Source: Pseudomonadota bacterium (lineage in GTDB: Bacteria; Pseudomonadota; Gammaproteobacteria; Burkholderiales; Sulfuriferulaceae). From it: 64,000 bases of DNA. The DNA lies in the NCBI GenBank assembly GCA_021786845.1, contig JAJYMO010000035.1, positions 1-64,000 on the forward strand, written 5' to 3'. The notes beneath the pieces are model-generated. The model was given only the letters and a program-made list of their open reading frames with translations. It had not been told where the DNA came from and searched no databases. Below, piece after piece: positions 21,995-32,587 of the stretch (its first letter is position 1; each line of letters begins with the position of its first letter). A program made the translations under genes and the position numbers.

Positions 21995-22680
21995 CTTCGC
22001 ATACTGTGATCATTATCGAAGATGAGAAACAAACCCGTCGTTTTTTGCGTTTGTCGCTTGAAGCGGAGGGATACCACGTATTTGAGGCTGAAACTGGGGG
22101 CGAAGGTCTGAAAGCGGTTGCTTCGCGCAAGCCGGATATGGTCATCATTGACCTTGGTCTGCCAGATATGGACGGTGTGGAGGTGGTCAAAAAATTACGC
22201 GAATGGAGCACGATTCCGATCATTATTTTGTCAGCGCGCAGTGAAGAAAAGGAAAAAATCATTGCGCTGGACGTTGGAGCCGATGATTACTTGACCAAGC
22301 CGTTCGGCACTGGAGAGTTGCTGGCTCGTATCCGGGTTGCGTTAAGGCGGGCGATATCCAATGAGCAGGCAGGTAACGGAACTTTTTCAATCGCTGATTT
22401 GACCATTGATCTCATCCACCGCAAAATAACGAAGATGGGGGAAGAAATTCATCTTACGCCGATTGAATACCGGCTACTTTCAGTGCTTGCTCAACATCAG
22501 GGAAAAGTGTTGACTCACAGCTTTTTATTAAAGGAAGTGTGGGGGCCAAACCAGATGGACAATGCACATTATCTGCGAATTTACATGAGTCAACTGCGGC
22601 ACAAACTCGAAAAGGAACCTGTACGACCACGTTATATTTTGACTGAAGCCGGTGTGGGGTACAGGTTTGCTGTTGAGTGA
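21991..22680 (+). CDS. kdpE: KdpE response regulator
   Basis: 229-residue OmpR-family activator. Receiver domain with IIEDE and phospho-acceptor D54 (IIDLGLPDMDG), and KPFGTGELLARIRVALRR at its end. The winged-helix domain includes HLTPIEYRLLSVLAQHQGK and the family-typical end YILTEAGVGYRF. Starts at GTG, overlapping the kdpD stop (GTGA). Likely binds the CTTTAC repeats upstream of kdpF. Confidence 0.96.
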   Translation: MTSHTVIIIEDEKQTRRFLRLSLEAEGYHVFEAETGGEGLKAVASRKPDMVIIDLGLPDMDGVEVVKKLREWSTIPIIILSARSEEKEKIIALDVGADDYLTKPFGTGELLARIRVALRRAISNEQAGNGTFSIADLTIDLIHRKITKMGEEIHLTPIEYRLLSVLAQHQGKVLTHSFLLKEVWGPNQMDNAHYLRIYMSQLRHKLEKEPVRPRYILTEAGVGYRFAVE

Positions 22681-22705
22681 GTAAGGTTGATAAGTTTGAG
22701 TCCGC

Positions 22706-23149
22706 TCAAGCTCGCCCGGTTTGCGTTTCAGTCTGCGTTTCTATCATCACAAAATCATGGCTCACCGTGGCGGTACGCCCCAGCATAATGGTGGCAGAGC
22801 AATATTTTTCCGCTGAAAGACGAATGGCGCGCTCAACCAGTTCTGGTTTAAGTGCATGGCCGGTGACGATGAAATGCATGTGGATGTGGGTGAATACTTT
22901 GGGATCGGTTTCTGCCCGTTCTGCGTTAATTTCTACCACACAGTCGGTGATTTTGGCGCGCGATTTTTGGAGTATGCTCACCACATCGAATGTTGTGCAG
23001 CCTCCTGCGCCCAACAACAACATCTCCATGGGGCGAGGACCGAGATTGTTGCCGCCGCTTTCAGGCGCGCCGTCCATGAGTACCGCATGGCCGCTGCCGG
23101 TCTGTCCTAAAAATGCCCTGTTTTCTACCCATTTGACGCGTGCTTGCAT
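22706..23149 (-). CDS. OsmC/Ohr family protein
   Basis: 147 residues from MQARVKW; an earlier ATG would add seven residues but has no ribosome-binding site. The family signature is LLLGAGGCTTFDVVSILQKSR, containing a conserved peroxidatic-type cysteine, and ERAIRLSAEKYCSATIML has the second. This pattern suits the YhfA branch of OsmC-like proteins, presumed thiol peroxidases or redox proteins. It is convergent with kdpE and monocistronic. Confidence 0.88.
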   Translation of the reverse strand: MQARVKWVENRAFLGQTGSGHAVLMDGAPESGGNNLGPRPMEMLLLGAGGCTTFDVVSILQKSRAKITDCVVEINAERAETDPKVFTHIHMHFIVTGHALKPELVERAIRLSAEKYCSATIMLGRTATVSHDFVMIETQTETQTGRA

Positions 23150-23511
23150 GATGGAAATCCCCGTGATCATTTGCTAAAAAACTTGTTCCGGCTATTTTAC
23201 CTCGAATGAGGTGAGTTGACACAGCATCATCAACCGTCTATGGCCTGTTCAATCCATTTGCCAAAAGGATGCGATGAAATGATTGGCGCGTTTATCCTTT
23301 TTCCTTGCTGGTTTAAAACCCCGGCCTTTAGGCCGGTAGGAGCGCCGAACCCCGCCCTGACTAAATATCCACCGGCCTGAAGGCCGGTGACCTCATTGCT
23401 GGACAATTGAAGCCGTTTGGGCTAAAATTGCACCACTATTTTATAGAATGCGGGCGTGGTGTGAACCTTGTCCGTTTCTTTGTGTCTTCAATTTCCTGGC
23501 TGAGGTAATCC
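23150..23511. other. 362-bp spacer upstream of carA
   Basis: Contains the palindromic repeat at 23291-23402. About 110 bp remain between it and carA; a TAGAAT-like -10 lies in that stretch but has no convincing -35. The OsmC promoter should lie at the other end. No coding sequence was seen. Confidence 0.5.
23291..23402 (-). repeat. palindromic repeat, copy upstream of carA
   Basis: Read on the minus strand this 112-bp element starts CCAGCAATGAGGTCACCGG and ends CAAGGAAAAAGGATAAA. Inside are two perfect hairpins, CCGGCCTTCAGGCCGG and a CCGGCCTAAAGGCCGG-type stem. It matches the copy at 24639-24802 over its whole length except for about 50 bp missing here. It is therefore in inverted orientation to that copy, with carA between them. 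Repeats of this hairpin kind resemble ends of IS200/IS605-type elements, but no transposase is present. Confidence 0.8.
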
Positions 23512-24648
23512 TTGTCGCAACGACGTCCCGCTGTTCTTGTGTTGGCTGATGGTTCGGTGTTCCGTGGTTCGGCCATTGGTGCATCGGGTGTAGCAGTGGG
23601 TGAGGTGGTGTTTAATACCGCCATGACTGGCTATCAGGAGATTTTGACTGATCCCTCATACGCACGACAGATTGTGACTTTGACTTGTCCGCACATTGGT
23701 AATACTGGCGTCAATACGGAAGATTGTGAATCTGCTGCCTTGTATGCAGCGGGTTTGGTGGTGCGGGATTTGCCATTATTGGCAAGTAATTACCGGTCTT
23801 CTGGTCATTTAGAGCATTATTTAATACAACACCATGTGGTGGCGATTGCAGATATTGATACGCGGCGTTTGACGCGCCTGTTGCGCGAGCGCGGTGCACA
23901 AGCTGGCTGTATCATGGCAGGTGAAATTGATGAGGCGGATGCCTTGCGGCAGGCGCAATCATTCTCTGGTCTGGTCGGCATGGATCTGGCCAAAGAGGTC
24001 TCTGTGAAAGCCCCTTATGAATGGACCGAAGGCGAGTGGCAGCTTGAGGGCGGTTTTGCAACGCCTGCTGATCAGCCCTGGCATGTGGTCGCATTTGACT
24101 ATGGCGTGAAACGCAATATATTGCGCATGCTCGCGGGGCGCGGTTGTCGCGTGACGGTCCTGCCTGCTCAGTCGAGTGCTGAAGCTGTGCTCGCTCTGCA
24201 TCCGGATGGCATCTTTTTGTCTAATGGCCCTGGTGACCCGGAAGCTTGTGATTACGCCATTACGGCGATTACGCAGTTATTGGCCAGCGGTATTCCGGTT
24301 TTTGGTATTTGTTTGGGGCATCAGTTACTGGCATTGGCTTCCGGTGCAAAAACCGTCAAAATGAAATTTGGTCATCACGGTGCTAACCATCCGGTCAAAG
24401 ATCTGGACAGCGGGCGAGTGATGATTACCAGTCAGAATCATGGTTTTTCTGTTGATTCAAAAGAACTTCCCGACATCTTGCGCGCAACGCATGTGTCGCT
24501 GTTCGATGGTTCTTTGCAAGGGATTGAGCGTACCGATGTGCCTGCATTCGGTTTTCAGGGGCACCCTGAAGCCAGTCCTGGGCCGCATGATGTAGCCGGT
24601 TTGTTTGATCGTTTTGTGCAAATGATGCGTACCTTTCGCCAGCAATGA
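23512..24648 (+). CDS. carA: carbamoyl-phosphate synthase small subunit
   Basis: 378-residue glutaminase subunit supplying ammonia to CarB for arginine and pyrimidine synthesis. The class I amidotransferase nucleophile is Cys267 in [15 protein letters not shown], with His-Glu in [11 protein letters not shown]. It starts at TTG ([15 protein letters not shown]), with GAGG seven bases upstream; no ATG fits. The last codons and the TGA lie inside the palindromic repeat that begins at 24639. The spacer to carB is 231 bp, longer than usual because of that repeat. Confidence 0.95.
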   Translation: MSQRRPAVLVLADGSVFRGSAIGASGVAVGEVVFNTAMTGYQEILTDPSYARQIVTLTCPHIGNTGVNTEDCESAALYAAGLVVRDLPLLASNYRSSGHLEHYLIQHHVVAIADIDTRRLTRLLRERGAQAGCIMAGEIDEADALRQAQSFSGLVGMDLAKEVSVKAPYEWTEGEWQLEGGFATPADQPWHVVAFDYGVKRNILRMLAGRGCRVTVLPAQSSAEAVLALHPDGIFLSNGPGDPEACDYAITAITQLLASGIPVFGICLGHQLLALASGAKTVKMKFGHHGANHPVKDLDSGRVMITSQNHGFSVDSKELPDILRATHVSLFDGSLQGIERTDVPAFGFQGHPEASPGPHDVAGLFDRFVQMMRTFRQQ

Positions 24649-24802
24649 GGTCACCGGCCTTCAGGCCGGTGGATGTTTAGTCAGGGAGGGGTGTGCATCC
24701 CCTCCCTGACCGCGCCTTTAAAACCTCGCCCTTCAGGGCTGGGTCCGGCGCTCCTGCCGGCCTGAAGGCCGGGGTTTTAAACCAGCAAGGAAAAAGGATA
24801 AA
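24639..24802 (+). repeat. palindromic repeat, copy between carA and carB
   Basis: 164 bp, starting CCAGCAATGAGGTCACCGG (which includes the carA TGA) and ending CAAGGAAAAAGGATAAA. It carries at least three hairpins: CCGGCCTTCAGGCCGG, GGGAGGGG/CCCCTCCC and CCGGCCTGAAGGCCGG. It is the inverted counterpart of 23291-23402, with a 50-bp internal segment the other copy lacks. These stems could act as an attenuator or RNA-stabilising structures between carA and carB. Confidence 0.8.
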
Positions 24803-24879
24803 GCATCCTGAATATTAACAAGCCCTAACGAGTGTTGGGCAAAAATTTGTCAATTAAAGGCGGCAACTCACACAATCCT

Positions 24880-27800
24880 ATGTCCAAGCGTACAGACTTA
24901 CACAGTATCCTGATTATTGGTGCGGGACCGATTGTTATCGGTCAGGCGTGCGAATTTGACTATTCCGGCGTGCAGGCATGCAAAGCTCTGCGTGAGGAAG
25001 GTTATCGCGTGATTTTGGTTAATTCCAATCCGGCAACGATCATGACCGATCCTGACATGGCCGATGTGACTTACATTGAGCCCATTACCTGGTCAGTGGT
25101 TGAAAAAATTATCGCGAAAGAGCGTCCTGATGCATTGTTGCCGACCATGGGCGGGCAGACTGCGCTGAATTGCGCGCTGGATTTGGCCAAGCATGGTGTT
25201 TTGGAACGTTATGGCGTGGAAATGATCGGTGCGTCGCGTGATGCCATCGATATGGCGGAAGACCGGGAAAAATTTAAGCAGGCCATGGCACGTATTGGTT
25301 TGCATTCACCCCGTTCCCTGATTGCGCACAGCATGGAAGAAGCCTTGCAGGTACAGGCAGTGATGGGCTTTCCAACCATCATTCGGCCTTCATTTACCAT
25401 GGGTGGAACCGGTGGCGGCATTGCTTACAATCGCGAAGAATTCGTTGAAATTTGCGAGCGCGGTCTTGAAGCTTCGCCCACGCATGAGCTGTTGATTGAG
25501 GAATCGCTCATCGGCTGGAAAGAATTTGAGATGGAAGTGGTGCGTGACCGCAAGGACAACTGCATTATTGTTTGCTCAATTGAAAATTTTGACCCAATGG
25601 GGGTGCACACTGGCGATTCAATTACGGTAGCGCCCGCATTGACGTTGACTGACCGCGAATATCAGCACATGCGTGACGCTTCGATTGCCGTGCTGCGAGA
25701 GATTGGCGTGGAAACAGGCGGCTCCAACGTGCAGTTTGGTATCAACCCGCGTGATGGACGCATGGTGGTGATTGAAATGAATCCGCGCGTGTCGCGTTCA
25801 TCGGCATTGGCGTCCAAGGCTACCGGCTTCCCCATCGCTAAAATTGCCGCCAAATTGGCGGTGGGTTATACGCTGGATGAATTGACCAATGATATTACTG
25901 GCGGCGTGACGCCTGCTTCGTTTGAGCCCAGTATCGATTATGTCGTCACCAAGATACCCCGTTTTGCCTTTGAAAAATTTCCGCAAGCCAATGATCGTTT
26001 GACGACGCAAATGAAATCAGTGGGTGAGGTGATGGCGATAGGCCGCACTTTCCGCGAATCGTTACAAAAAGCCATCAGGGGCCTGGAAACCGGTGTATAC
26101 GGTTTGGATACGCTGAGTCAGGATCGTGACGTGATTGAAGCGGAAATTGGCAATCCTGGGCCGGAGCGGCTTTGGTATGTGGCTGACGCGTTTAGAGTGG
26201 GGATGAGTTTGGAAGAAGTGCAGGTATTTTCGCACATCGATCCATGGTTTTTGGCACAAATTCGCGCTTTGGTTGACACCGAATCGAATTTGACCGGTCG
26301 TCAGCTGGACAGCCTGGATGTTGCGGAATTACGCAGTTTAAAACGGGATGGATTTTCTGACCGGCGTTTGGCGAGTTTGCTGGGCGTGGATAAAGATGCA
26401 GTGCGTCAACGACGTTGGGCGCAGCACATCCACCCAGTGTACAAGCGGGTGGATACCTGTGCGGCAGAGTTTGCTTCGCACACGGCGTATATGTATTCCA
26501 CCTACGAAGAGGAATGCGAGGCCCAACCGACCAGTCGCCGTAAAATTATGGTGCTTGGCGGTGGACCGAATCGCATTGGGCAGGGGATAGAGTTTGACTA
26601 TTGCTGCGTCCATGCTGCACTTGCGCTACGCGAAGATGGTTTTGAAACCATCATGGTCAACTGCAATCCTGAAACAGTGTCCACCGATTATGATATTTCG
26701 GACCGTCTGTATTTTGAGCCGTTGACTTTGGAAGATGTGCTGGAAATTGTACGGATTGAGAAACCGGTGGGCGTGATTGTCCAGTATGGTGGACAAACAC
26801 CACTAAAACTGGCTCGTGATTTACAGTCTTGCGGTGCGCCGATTATTGGTACAACGCCTGATATGATTGATTGTGCGGAAGACCGTGAGCGTTTTCAAAA
26901 AATGTTACACGCACTGGGGTTATTGCAACCACCTAACCGTACCGCGCGTTCGGCAGATCAAGCCATTGTTTTGGCATCAGAAATTGGTTACCCCCTGGTG
27001 GTGCGGCCATCCTATGTGCTGGGCGGACGGGCAATGGAAATTGTGCGTGCTGAGGAAGATTTACAGCGTTATATGCGTGAAGCAGTAAAAGTATCGAATG
27101 ATTCCCCTGTGTTACTGGACCGTTTTTTGAGTAATGCGGTAGAGGTCGATGTGGATGCCGTGTCCGATGGCGAAATGGTTGTCATCGGTGGTATCATGGA
27201 ACATATTGAGCAGGCTGGTGTGCATTCGGGTGATTCAGCCTGTTCTTTGCCTCCCTATAACCTCTCCCGCGCACTGCAGGATGAAATTCGCCGGCAAACG
27301 ATCGCGATGGCTCGTGCACTCAATGTGATCGGCTTGATGAACGTGCAGTTTGCGATCCAGAATGAAACTGTCTATGTGTTAGAGGTGAATCCGCGCGCTT
27401 CGCGTACCGTGCCTTTTGTGTCCAAAGCCACGGGCGTGCAGCTGGCGAAAGTGGCTGCTCGATGTATGGCGGGTACGTCTTTGGTGGAACAGGGTGTGGT
27501 GGATGAAATTATCCCGCCTTATTATTCGGTGAAGGAGGCCGTATTTCCATTTGCCAAGTTTCAGGGTGTGGACACTTTATTGGGCCCGGAAATGAAATCA
27601 ACGGGTGAGGTAATGGGCATAGGCGAAACCTTTGCTGAGGCATTTGTCAAATCGCAGTTGGCAGCGGGCGTTAAATTACCCAAAGGCGGACAGGCTTTTT
27701 TGAGTGTGCGCAATGCCGACAAGGTTAAAATTGTTGAAATTGGTGCAGAATTGCTGGCTTTGGGGTTTGTGTTGGTGGCAACCCGTGGTACGGCAGCGGC

Positions 27801-28101
27801 GTTGCAAACGGCGGGTTTGGCGGTAAGGGTGGTGAACAAAGTCGCTGAAGGCCGCCCACATGTCGTCGATATGATTAAAAACAATGAAATTAATTTCATT
27901 GTCAATGTGGTGGATGACAAGCGTGCTGCCCGCGATTCGGTAGAAATTCGTCGTGTGGCTCTGGCGCAACGCGTGACATATTACACCACACTGGAAGGTG
28001 CGCGGGCGGCATGCATCGGTATGCGTGCGATGAGTGAACTGACTGTGTACGATTTACAGCAATTGCATGGGCGTGTGCGCGCCCTGGAAAGTATGAAATG
28101 A
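24880..28101 (+). CDS. carB: carbamoyl-phosphate synthase large subunit
   Basis: 1073 residues, the same length as E. coli CarB. Two homologous ATP-grasp halves are visible: [17 protein letters not shown] opens the first and [17 protein letters not shown] the second. Both have the [13 protein letters not shown] / [16 protein letters not shown]-binding loops and [16 protein letters not shown] / [18 protein letters not shown]-terminal MGS-like regulatory domain follows. I chose the ATG ([11 protein letters not shown]); in-frame GTG/TTG codons upstream would add up to 16 unconserved residues. It overlaps greA by four bases. Confidence 0.96.
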   Translation: MSKRTDLHSILIIGAGPIVIGQACEFDYSGVQACKALREEGYRVILVNSNPATIMTDPDMADVTYIEPITWSVVEKIIAKERPDALLPTMGGQTALNCALDLAKHGVLERYGVEMIGASRDAIDMAEDREKFKQAMARIGLHSPRSLIAHSMEEALQVQAVMGFPTIIRPSFTMGGTGGGIAYNREEFVEICERGLEASPTHELLIEESLIGWKEFEMEVVRDRKDNCIIVCSIENFDPMGVHTGDSITVAPALTLTDREYQHMRDASIAVLREIGVETGGSNVQFGINPRDGRMVVIEMNPRVSRSSALASKATGFPIAKIAAKLAVGYTLDELTNDITGGVTPASFEPSIDYVVTKIPRFAFEKFPQANDRLTTQMKSVGEVMAIGRTFRESLQKAIRGLETGVYGLDTLSQDRDVIEAEIGNPGPERLWYVADAFRVGMSLEEVQVFSHIDPWFLAQIRALVDTESNLTGRQLDSLDVAELRSLKRDGFSDRRLASLLGVDKDAVRQRRWAQHIHPVYKRVDTCAAEFASHTAYMYSTYEEECEAQPTSRRKIMVLGGGPNRIGQGIEFDYCCVHAALALREDGFETIMVNCNPETVSTDYDISDRLYFEPLTLEDVLEIVRIEKPVGVIVQYGGQTPLKLARDLQSCGAPIIGTTPDMIDCAEDRERFQKMLHALGLLQPPNRTARSADQAIVLASEIGYPLVVRPSYVLGGRAMEIVRAEEDLQRYMREAVKVSNDSPVLLDRFLSNAVEVDVDAVSDGEMVVIGGIMEHIEQAGVHSGDSACSLPPYNLSRALQDEIRRQTIAMARALNVIGLMNVQFAIQNETVYVLEVNPRASRTVPFVSKATGVQLAKVAARCMAGTSLVEQGVVDEIIPPYYSVKEAVFPFAKFQGVDTLLGPEMKSTGEVMGIGETFAEAFVKSQLAAGVKLPKGGQAFLSVRNADKVKIVEIGAELLALGFVLVATRGTAAALQTAGLAVRVVNKVAEGRPHVVDMIKNNEINFIVNVVDDKRAARDSVEIRRVALAQRVTYYTTLEGARAACIGMRAMSELTVYDLQQLHGRVRALESMK

Positions 28102-28583
28102 ACGCGATAACCAAAGTACCCTTAACTGTTTTCGGCGCACAACAGCTGCGGGAAGAGCTACACCGTTTAAAAACGGTTGAGCGCCCATCTGTGATTACTG
28201 CCATTGCTGAAGCGCGTGCCCAAGGCGATTTGTCCGAAAATGCTGAGTATGATGCAGCGAAAGAGAAGCAAGGTTTTATTGAAGGTCGTATTGCTGAACT
28301 GGAAGCCAAGTTGTCCACGGCCCAAATTATTGACCCTGCAAGTATTGATGCGGAAGGGCGGATTGTTTTTGGTGCGACGGTAGAGCTTGAAGATGCGGAA
28401 AGTGGCGACGCGGTCACCTACCAAATTGTGGGTGATGATGAAGCAAATATTAAACAATCCAAGATTTCCATCAGTTCGCCTATTGCACGTGCGTTGATTG
28501 GCAAATACGTCGGTGACACAGCGGATGTGATGGCACCTGGAGGCGTGCGCCAGTATGAAGTGCTGGACGTGCGCTACTTATAA
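28098..28583 (+). CDS. greA: transcription elongation factor GreA
   Basis: 161 residues. The N-terminal coiled coil ([16 protein letters not shown] through [20 protein letters not shown]) carries the acidic tip D-L-S-E-N-A-E that enters the RNA polymerase secondary channel. The C-terminal FKBP-like domain ends with [14 protein letters not shown]. It rescues backtracked polymerase. ATGA overlap with carB and direct abutment to the next gene indicate one transcript. Confidence 0.96.
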   Translation: MNAITKVPLTVFGAQQLREELHRLKTVERPSVITAIAEARAQGDLSENAEYDAAKEKQGFIEGRIAELEAKLSTAQIIDPASIDAEGRIVFGATVELEDAESGDAVTYQIVGDDEANIKQSKISISSPIARALIGKYVGDTADVMAPGGVRQYEVLDVRYL

Positions 28584-29036
28584 ATGAGTTCATCCCGTTT
28601 CGCAGAATTTTTTGCCAGAATCGCTGTGACCGCTTGGGTGGGTGGCCTGTGGGCGATCGGTTATATTGCTGCCCCCGTGTTGTTTTGGCATCTGAAAGAC
28701 AAGCAACTTGCCGGTAATCTGGCGGGCGGAATGTTTGCCGTGATTGCTTTGCTGGGGATGGCCTGCGGGTTTTATTTGCTGATTCACCGATTGATCCGAT
28801 TTGGTGGTGGAGCACTCAAACAAGCCTGGTTTTGGGCTGCTTTGATTATGCTCCTGATGACTTTGGCCGGTTATTTCGGTATTCAACCGGTCATCGAAGC
28901 GCTCAAGGTGCAAGCCTGGCCCAAAGCGGTGATGCAAAGTGCATTCAGCGACCGGTTTGCACATTGGCATGGTATTGCAAGTATTATCTATCTGATTGAA
29001 AGTTTGCTCGGGCTGGTGCTGCTCGCGAAAGAATGA
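28584..29036 (+). CDS. DUF4149 membrane protein
   Basis: 150 residues with four predicted membrane helices. The N-terminal WVGGLWAIGYIAAPVLF motif and the closing SDRFAHWHGIASIIYLIES are typical of DUF4149. The function is unknown. It starts right after the greA stop and overlaps rlmE by four bases, the usual betaproteobacterial neighbourhood. Confidence 0.88.
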   Translation: MSSSRFAEFFARIAVTAWVGGLWAIGYIAAPVLFWHLKDKQLAGNLAGGMFAVIALLGMACGFYLLIHRLIRFGGGALKQAWFWAALIMLLMTLAGYFGIQPVIEALKVQAWPKAVMQSAFSDRFAHWHGIASIIYLIESLLGLVLLAKE

Positions 29037-29656
29037 AGCCAGCTAAAACCAGCAAAGCATGGATGCGTGAGCATCTCAACGATCCTTATGTGAAACTCGC
29101 CAAAGCACAGGGATATCGCTCACGTGCCGCATTCAAGCTGGAAGAGATCAGTCAAAAGGATGGCCTGATACGACCTGGTTGTATGCTCGCCGATTTGGGT
29201 TCTACACCAGGCGGTTGGTCTCAATTTGCCAGTCGTCAAGGTGCGCAAGTGATTGCTTTGGATCTGTTACCGATGGATCCGATTCCCGGGGTGCATTTTA
29301 TTCAAGGCGATTTCACGGAACAGGTTACCCTGGATGAAATGGAATTGGCTTTAAAAAACCGTCGTCTTGATCTTGTAATCTGTGATATGGCACCCAATAT
29401 GAGCGGTGTGAGTAGTGTTGATCAGGCACGCAGCCTGTACTTGTGTGAATTGGCGCTGGAGTTTGCCCGTGTCTGGCTGAGGCCTGAAGGAAATTTTTTG
29501 GTGAAAGTGTTTCAGGGTGAGGGATTTTCAGACTATCTTGCCGACATGCGCTTAAGTTTCAATCAGGTGTTGAGCCGCAAGCCGAAAGCCTCGCGTGACC
29601 GTAGCAATGAGGTCTATTTGCTGGGTAAGGGGCTAAAATCCATGGTGAAGGATTGA
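29033..29656 (+). CDS. rlmE: 23S rRNA 2'-O-methyltransferase RlmE
   Basis: 207-residue FtsJ/RrmJ family enzyme that methylates U2552 of 23S rRNA. SAM-binding DLGSTPGGWSQ is present, and the catalytic K-D-K-E tetrad is readable in AAFKLEE, VICDMAPNMSG, FLVKVFQGEG and RSNEVYLLG. Located just before ftsH, as in E. coli. Confidence 0.96.
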   Translation: MKPAKTSKAWMREHLNDPYVKLAKAQGYRSRAAFKLEEISQKDGLIRPGCMLADLGSTPGGWSQFASRQGAQVIALDLLPMDPIPGVHFIQGDFTEQVTLDEMELALKNRRLDLVICDMAPNMSGVSSVDQARSLYLCELALEFARVWLRPEGNFLVKVFQGEGFSDYLADMRLSFNQVLSRKPKASRDRSNEVYLLGKGLKSMVKD

Positions 29657-29785
29657 ACGTGGCCCGGTTTGGGTAGAAGAATGTGTGTAAGCGCTGTCAT
29701 GGTTGCAAAGATTTCGTGAAGCATTCTGTTTAAAATAAACGATACGCCACACCGTTTTTGTGGACGCTCATCAGGAGCTGGATAG

Positions 29786-31681
29786 ATGAATAACATGTTT
29801 AAAAATATAGCCATTTGGTTGGTGGTCGCGTTGGTACTGATGACAGTATTCAATCAGTTTAATACCCACGAGACGCCTCAGGTGCAAATGGATTACTCCC
29901 AGTTCCTCGATCAGGTCAAGCAAGGCCAAATTGCCAAAGTGGTGATTGAGAACCATGTGATTAAAGGGGTGCGAACCGACGGACACCATTTCAGCACCTA
30001 TGCGCCGGCTGATCCCTGGATGGTATCGGATTTGCTCAAAGGTGGCGTGGCAGTTCAAGCGCGTCCTGAGGAAGAGCCTTCTTTCCTGATGAATATTTTC
30101 ATTTCTTGGTTTCCCATGTTGTTGCTGATCGGCGTGTGGGTATTTTTTATGCGCCAGATGCAGGGGGGCGGTAAAGGGGGTGCTTTTTCGTTTGGTAAAA
30201 GTAAAGCACGCATGCTCGATGAATCGACCAATCAAATTACCTTTGCAGATGTGGCGGGTTGCGATGAAGCCAAAGAAGAAGTGGCTGAACTGGTCGATTT
30301 TTTACGTGAACCAGCAAAATTTCAAAAATTGGGTGGACGCGTACCGCGCGGTGTATTGATGGTAGGTAGTCCTGGGACCGGTAAAACCCTGTTGGCCAAG
30401 GCCATTGCCGGCGAAGCCAAAGTGCCTTTTTTTAGTATTTCCGGTTCTGATTTTGTCGAAATGTTCGTCGGTGTGGGCGCGGCGCGGGTGCGCGATATGT
30501 TTGAGCAGGCTAAAAAGCATGCGCCCTGTATTATTTTTATTGACGAAATTGATGCGGTGGGTCGGCAGCGTGGCGCTGGCATGGGCGGTGGTAATGATGA
30601 GCGTGAGCAAACGTTGAATCAATTGCTCGTTGAAATGGATGGTTTTGAAGGCTCTGCTGGCGTGATCGTGATTGCGGCCACAAATCGGCCTGATGTGCTT
30701 GATCCCGCTTTATTGCGTCCTGGTCGTTTTGATCGTCAAGTGGTGGTTTCCTTGCCCGACATACGTGGTCGCGAGCAAATTTTGCTGGTCCACATGCGTA
30801 AAATCCCTATGGGAACGGATGTGCGTGCGGATATTTTGGCCAGAGGAACGCCGGGTTTTTCAGGTGCGGATCTCGCCAATTTGGTGAATGAGGCGGCCCT
30901 GTTTGCGGCGCGGGGCAATAAGCGTCTGGTTGACATGGATGACTTTGAACGCGCTAAAGACAAGATTATGATGGGCAGTGAGCGCAAGGGCATGGTGATG
31001 CCAGAGGAGGAGCGTCGCAATACGGCGTATCACGAATCCGGACATGCCGTGGTGGCTTATCTGCTGGACAAAACCGATCCGGTACACAAGGTCACCATTA
31101 TTCCGCGTGGGCGCGCGTTGGGGTTAACCATGCAATTGCCTACGGAAGACCGTTACAGCATGGATCGTGCTCAGTTGCTGCAAAATATTTCGGTGTTGTT
31201 CGGTGGGCGAATTGCTGAAGAAATATTCATGAACCACATGACGACTGGGGCATCGAATGATTTTGAACGTGCCACCGAGATGGCGCGCCGCATGGTGACG
31301 CAGTGGGGAATGTCACCCGCTTTGGGTCCAATGGTCTATGGCGAAAATGAGGGCGAGGTATTTTTGGGCCGTAGCGTGACCACCCATAAAAGCGTGTCCG
31401 AAGCCACCATGCAACGAGTGGATGTCGAAATTCGTCGCATTATTGATGAACAATACGCATTGGCGCGTAAAATTCTGGAAGACAATCGCGACAAAGTGGA
31501 GGCCATGACCCATGCTTTACTGGAATGGGAAACCATTGATGCGGATCAAATCAAAGACATCATGTCCGGTTTGCCACCCCGTCTTCCCAAACCGGTTAAT
31601 ATTGGCACACCTTCGGTTTCGTCAAGTGGCACCACGCCACCTAATGCTGCACCGACAGCGACACCTGCCGCTGGCGTGTAG
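29786..31681 (+). CDS. ftsH: ATP-dependent zinc metalloprotease FtsH
   Basis: 631-residue membrane protease of quality control. Two N-terminal membrane helices flank a small periplasmic domain. The AAA domain has Walker A GSPGTGKT (194-201), Walker [12 protein letters not shown] and the SRH region [17 protein letters not shown]. The zinc site HESGH is at 416-420. The tail ([17 protein letters not shown]) is disordered. A 129-bp spacer separates it from rlmE and probably holds its own promoter. Confidence 0.97.
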   Translation: MNNMFKNIAIWLVVALVLMTVFNQFNTHETPQVQMDYSQFLDQVKQGQIAKVVIENHVIKGVRTDGHHFSTYAPADPWMVSDLLKGGVAVQARPEEEPSFLMNIFISWFPMLLLIGVWVFFMRQMQGGGKGGAFSFGKSKARMLDESTNQITFADVAGCDEAKEEVAELVDFLREPAKFQKLGGRVPRGVLMVGSPGTGKTLLAKAIAGEAKVPFFSISGSDFVEMFVGVGAARVRDMFEQAKKHAPCIIFIDEIDAVGRQRGAGMGGGNDEREQTLNQLLVEMDGFEGSAGVIVIAATNRPDVLDPALLRPGRFDRQVVVSLPDIRGREQILLVHMRKIPMGTDVRADILARGTPGFSGADLANLVNEAALFAARGNKRLVDMDDFERAKDKIMMGSERKGMVMPEEERRNTAYHESGHAVVAYLLDKTDPVHKVTIIPRGRALGLTMQLPTEDRYSMDRAQLLQNISVLFGGRIAEEIFMNHMTTGASNDFERATEMARRMVTQWGMSPALGPMVYGENEGEVFLGRSVTTHKSVSEATMQRVDVEIRRIIDEQYALARKILEDNRDKVEAMTHALLEWETIDADQIKDIMSGLPPRLPKPVNIGTPSVSSSGTTPPNAAPTATPAAGV

Positions 31682-31710
31682 GTGTGACAGTTTCTCCGTT
31701 TTCCTGTTTA

Positions 31711-31734
31711 ACAAGCCAGCTGTTGCTGGCTTGT
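31711..31734 (+). terminator. stem-loop between ftsH and folP
   Basis: ACAAGCCAGC and GCTGGCTTGT form a perfect 10-bp stem with a TGTT loop. It is followed by GGCTTTCTGG rather than a clean T-run. It may be a partial terminator or mRNA-stabilising hairpin that reduces read-through from ftsH into folP. Confidence 0.5.
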
Positions 31735-31762
31735 GGCTTTCTGGTCGGGCAGTTTCTTTAAT

Positions 31763-32587
31763 ATGCGTTTGATTTGTCGTCATAAATCTTTGGATTTGGC
31801 TGTTCCCCGTATTATGGGGATTGTGAATGTCACACCGGACTCTTTTTCTGATGGGGGCAAACGGTCTTCCGTGCAAGCGGCTATTGATTATGCGTATGGT
31901 TTAATTGACGCTGGTGCGGACATGATTGATGTGGGGGGCGAATCCACGCGTCCCGGCGCTGCCCCGGTGAGTGACGAAGAAGAAATTGCACGTGTATTGC
32001 CGGTCATCGCTGGTTTGCAAGGTACATCCTGTGTTATTTCTGTCGACACACGTAATCCACGCGTCATGCATGAAGCCATTGTTGCAGGGGTTGACATGGT
32101 GAATGATGTGCAGGCGCTTGGTGCACCCGGCGCGTTGGATCTGGTGGCAAAAAGCGGCGTGGCGGTGTGTTTGATGCATATGCGCGGCAACCCGGAGTCG
32201 ATGCAGCAGCAACTTGAGTACGGCGATGTGGTGACCGAAGTGCGTGACTTTCTGCAGCAACGCCTGGAGTTGGCCATCGGCGCAGGCGTGAGACAGGATT
32301 CGATACTGCTTGATCCGGGCATTGGCTTTGGTAAATCCCTGGCGAATAATTTATTGTTGATTAAACAGTTAGGGATGTTACATCATTTGGGCGCCCCGGT
32401 GCTGGTGGGTGTGTCGCGTAAAAGTATGTTGGGCCAGTTGACTGGACGAGCAGTGACAGAGCGCGAGGCGGCAGGCATCGCCGCCAACCTGTACGCCTGT
32501 CAGCGCGGTGCGCGCGTGCTGCGCGTGCATGATGTGACGGCCTGTCGTGATGCTTTGACTGTTTGGCAAGCCTTAGAGGGATGTTGA
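31763..32587 (+). CDS. folP: dihydropteroate synthase
   Basis: 274 residues. Joins pterin pyrophosphate and p-aminobenzoate in folate synthesis and is the sulfonamide target. Motifs [27 protein letters not shown] and [13 protein letters not shown] are complete. The ATG ([10 protein letters not shown]) is chosen over a GTG ten codons upstream that lies in the hairpin. It overlaps glmM by one base (TGATG), the usual folP-glmM pairing after ftsH. Confidence 0.95.
   Translation: MRLICRHKSLDLAVPRIMGIVNVTPDSFSDGGKRSSVQAAIDYAYGLIDAGADMIDVGGESTRPGAAPVSDEEEIARVLPVIAGLQGTSCVISVDTRNPRVMHEAIVAGVDMVNDVQALGAPGALDLVAKSGVAVCLMHMRGNPESMQQQLEYGDVVTEVRDFLQQRLELAIGAGVRQDSILLDPGIGFGKSLANNLLLIKQLGMLHHLGAPVLVGVSRKSMLGQLTGRAVTEREAAGIAANLYACQRGARVLRVHDVTACRDALTVWQALEGC

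Noticed and set aside
23291-24802. CRISPR-like array around carA
   Set aside because: Only two copies in inverted orientation, separated by a gene; no regular spacers.
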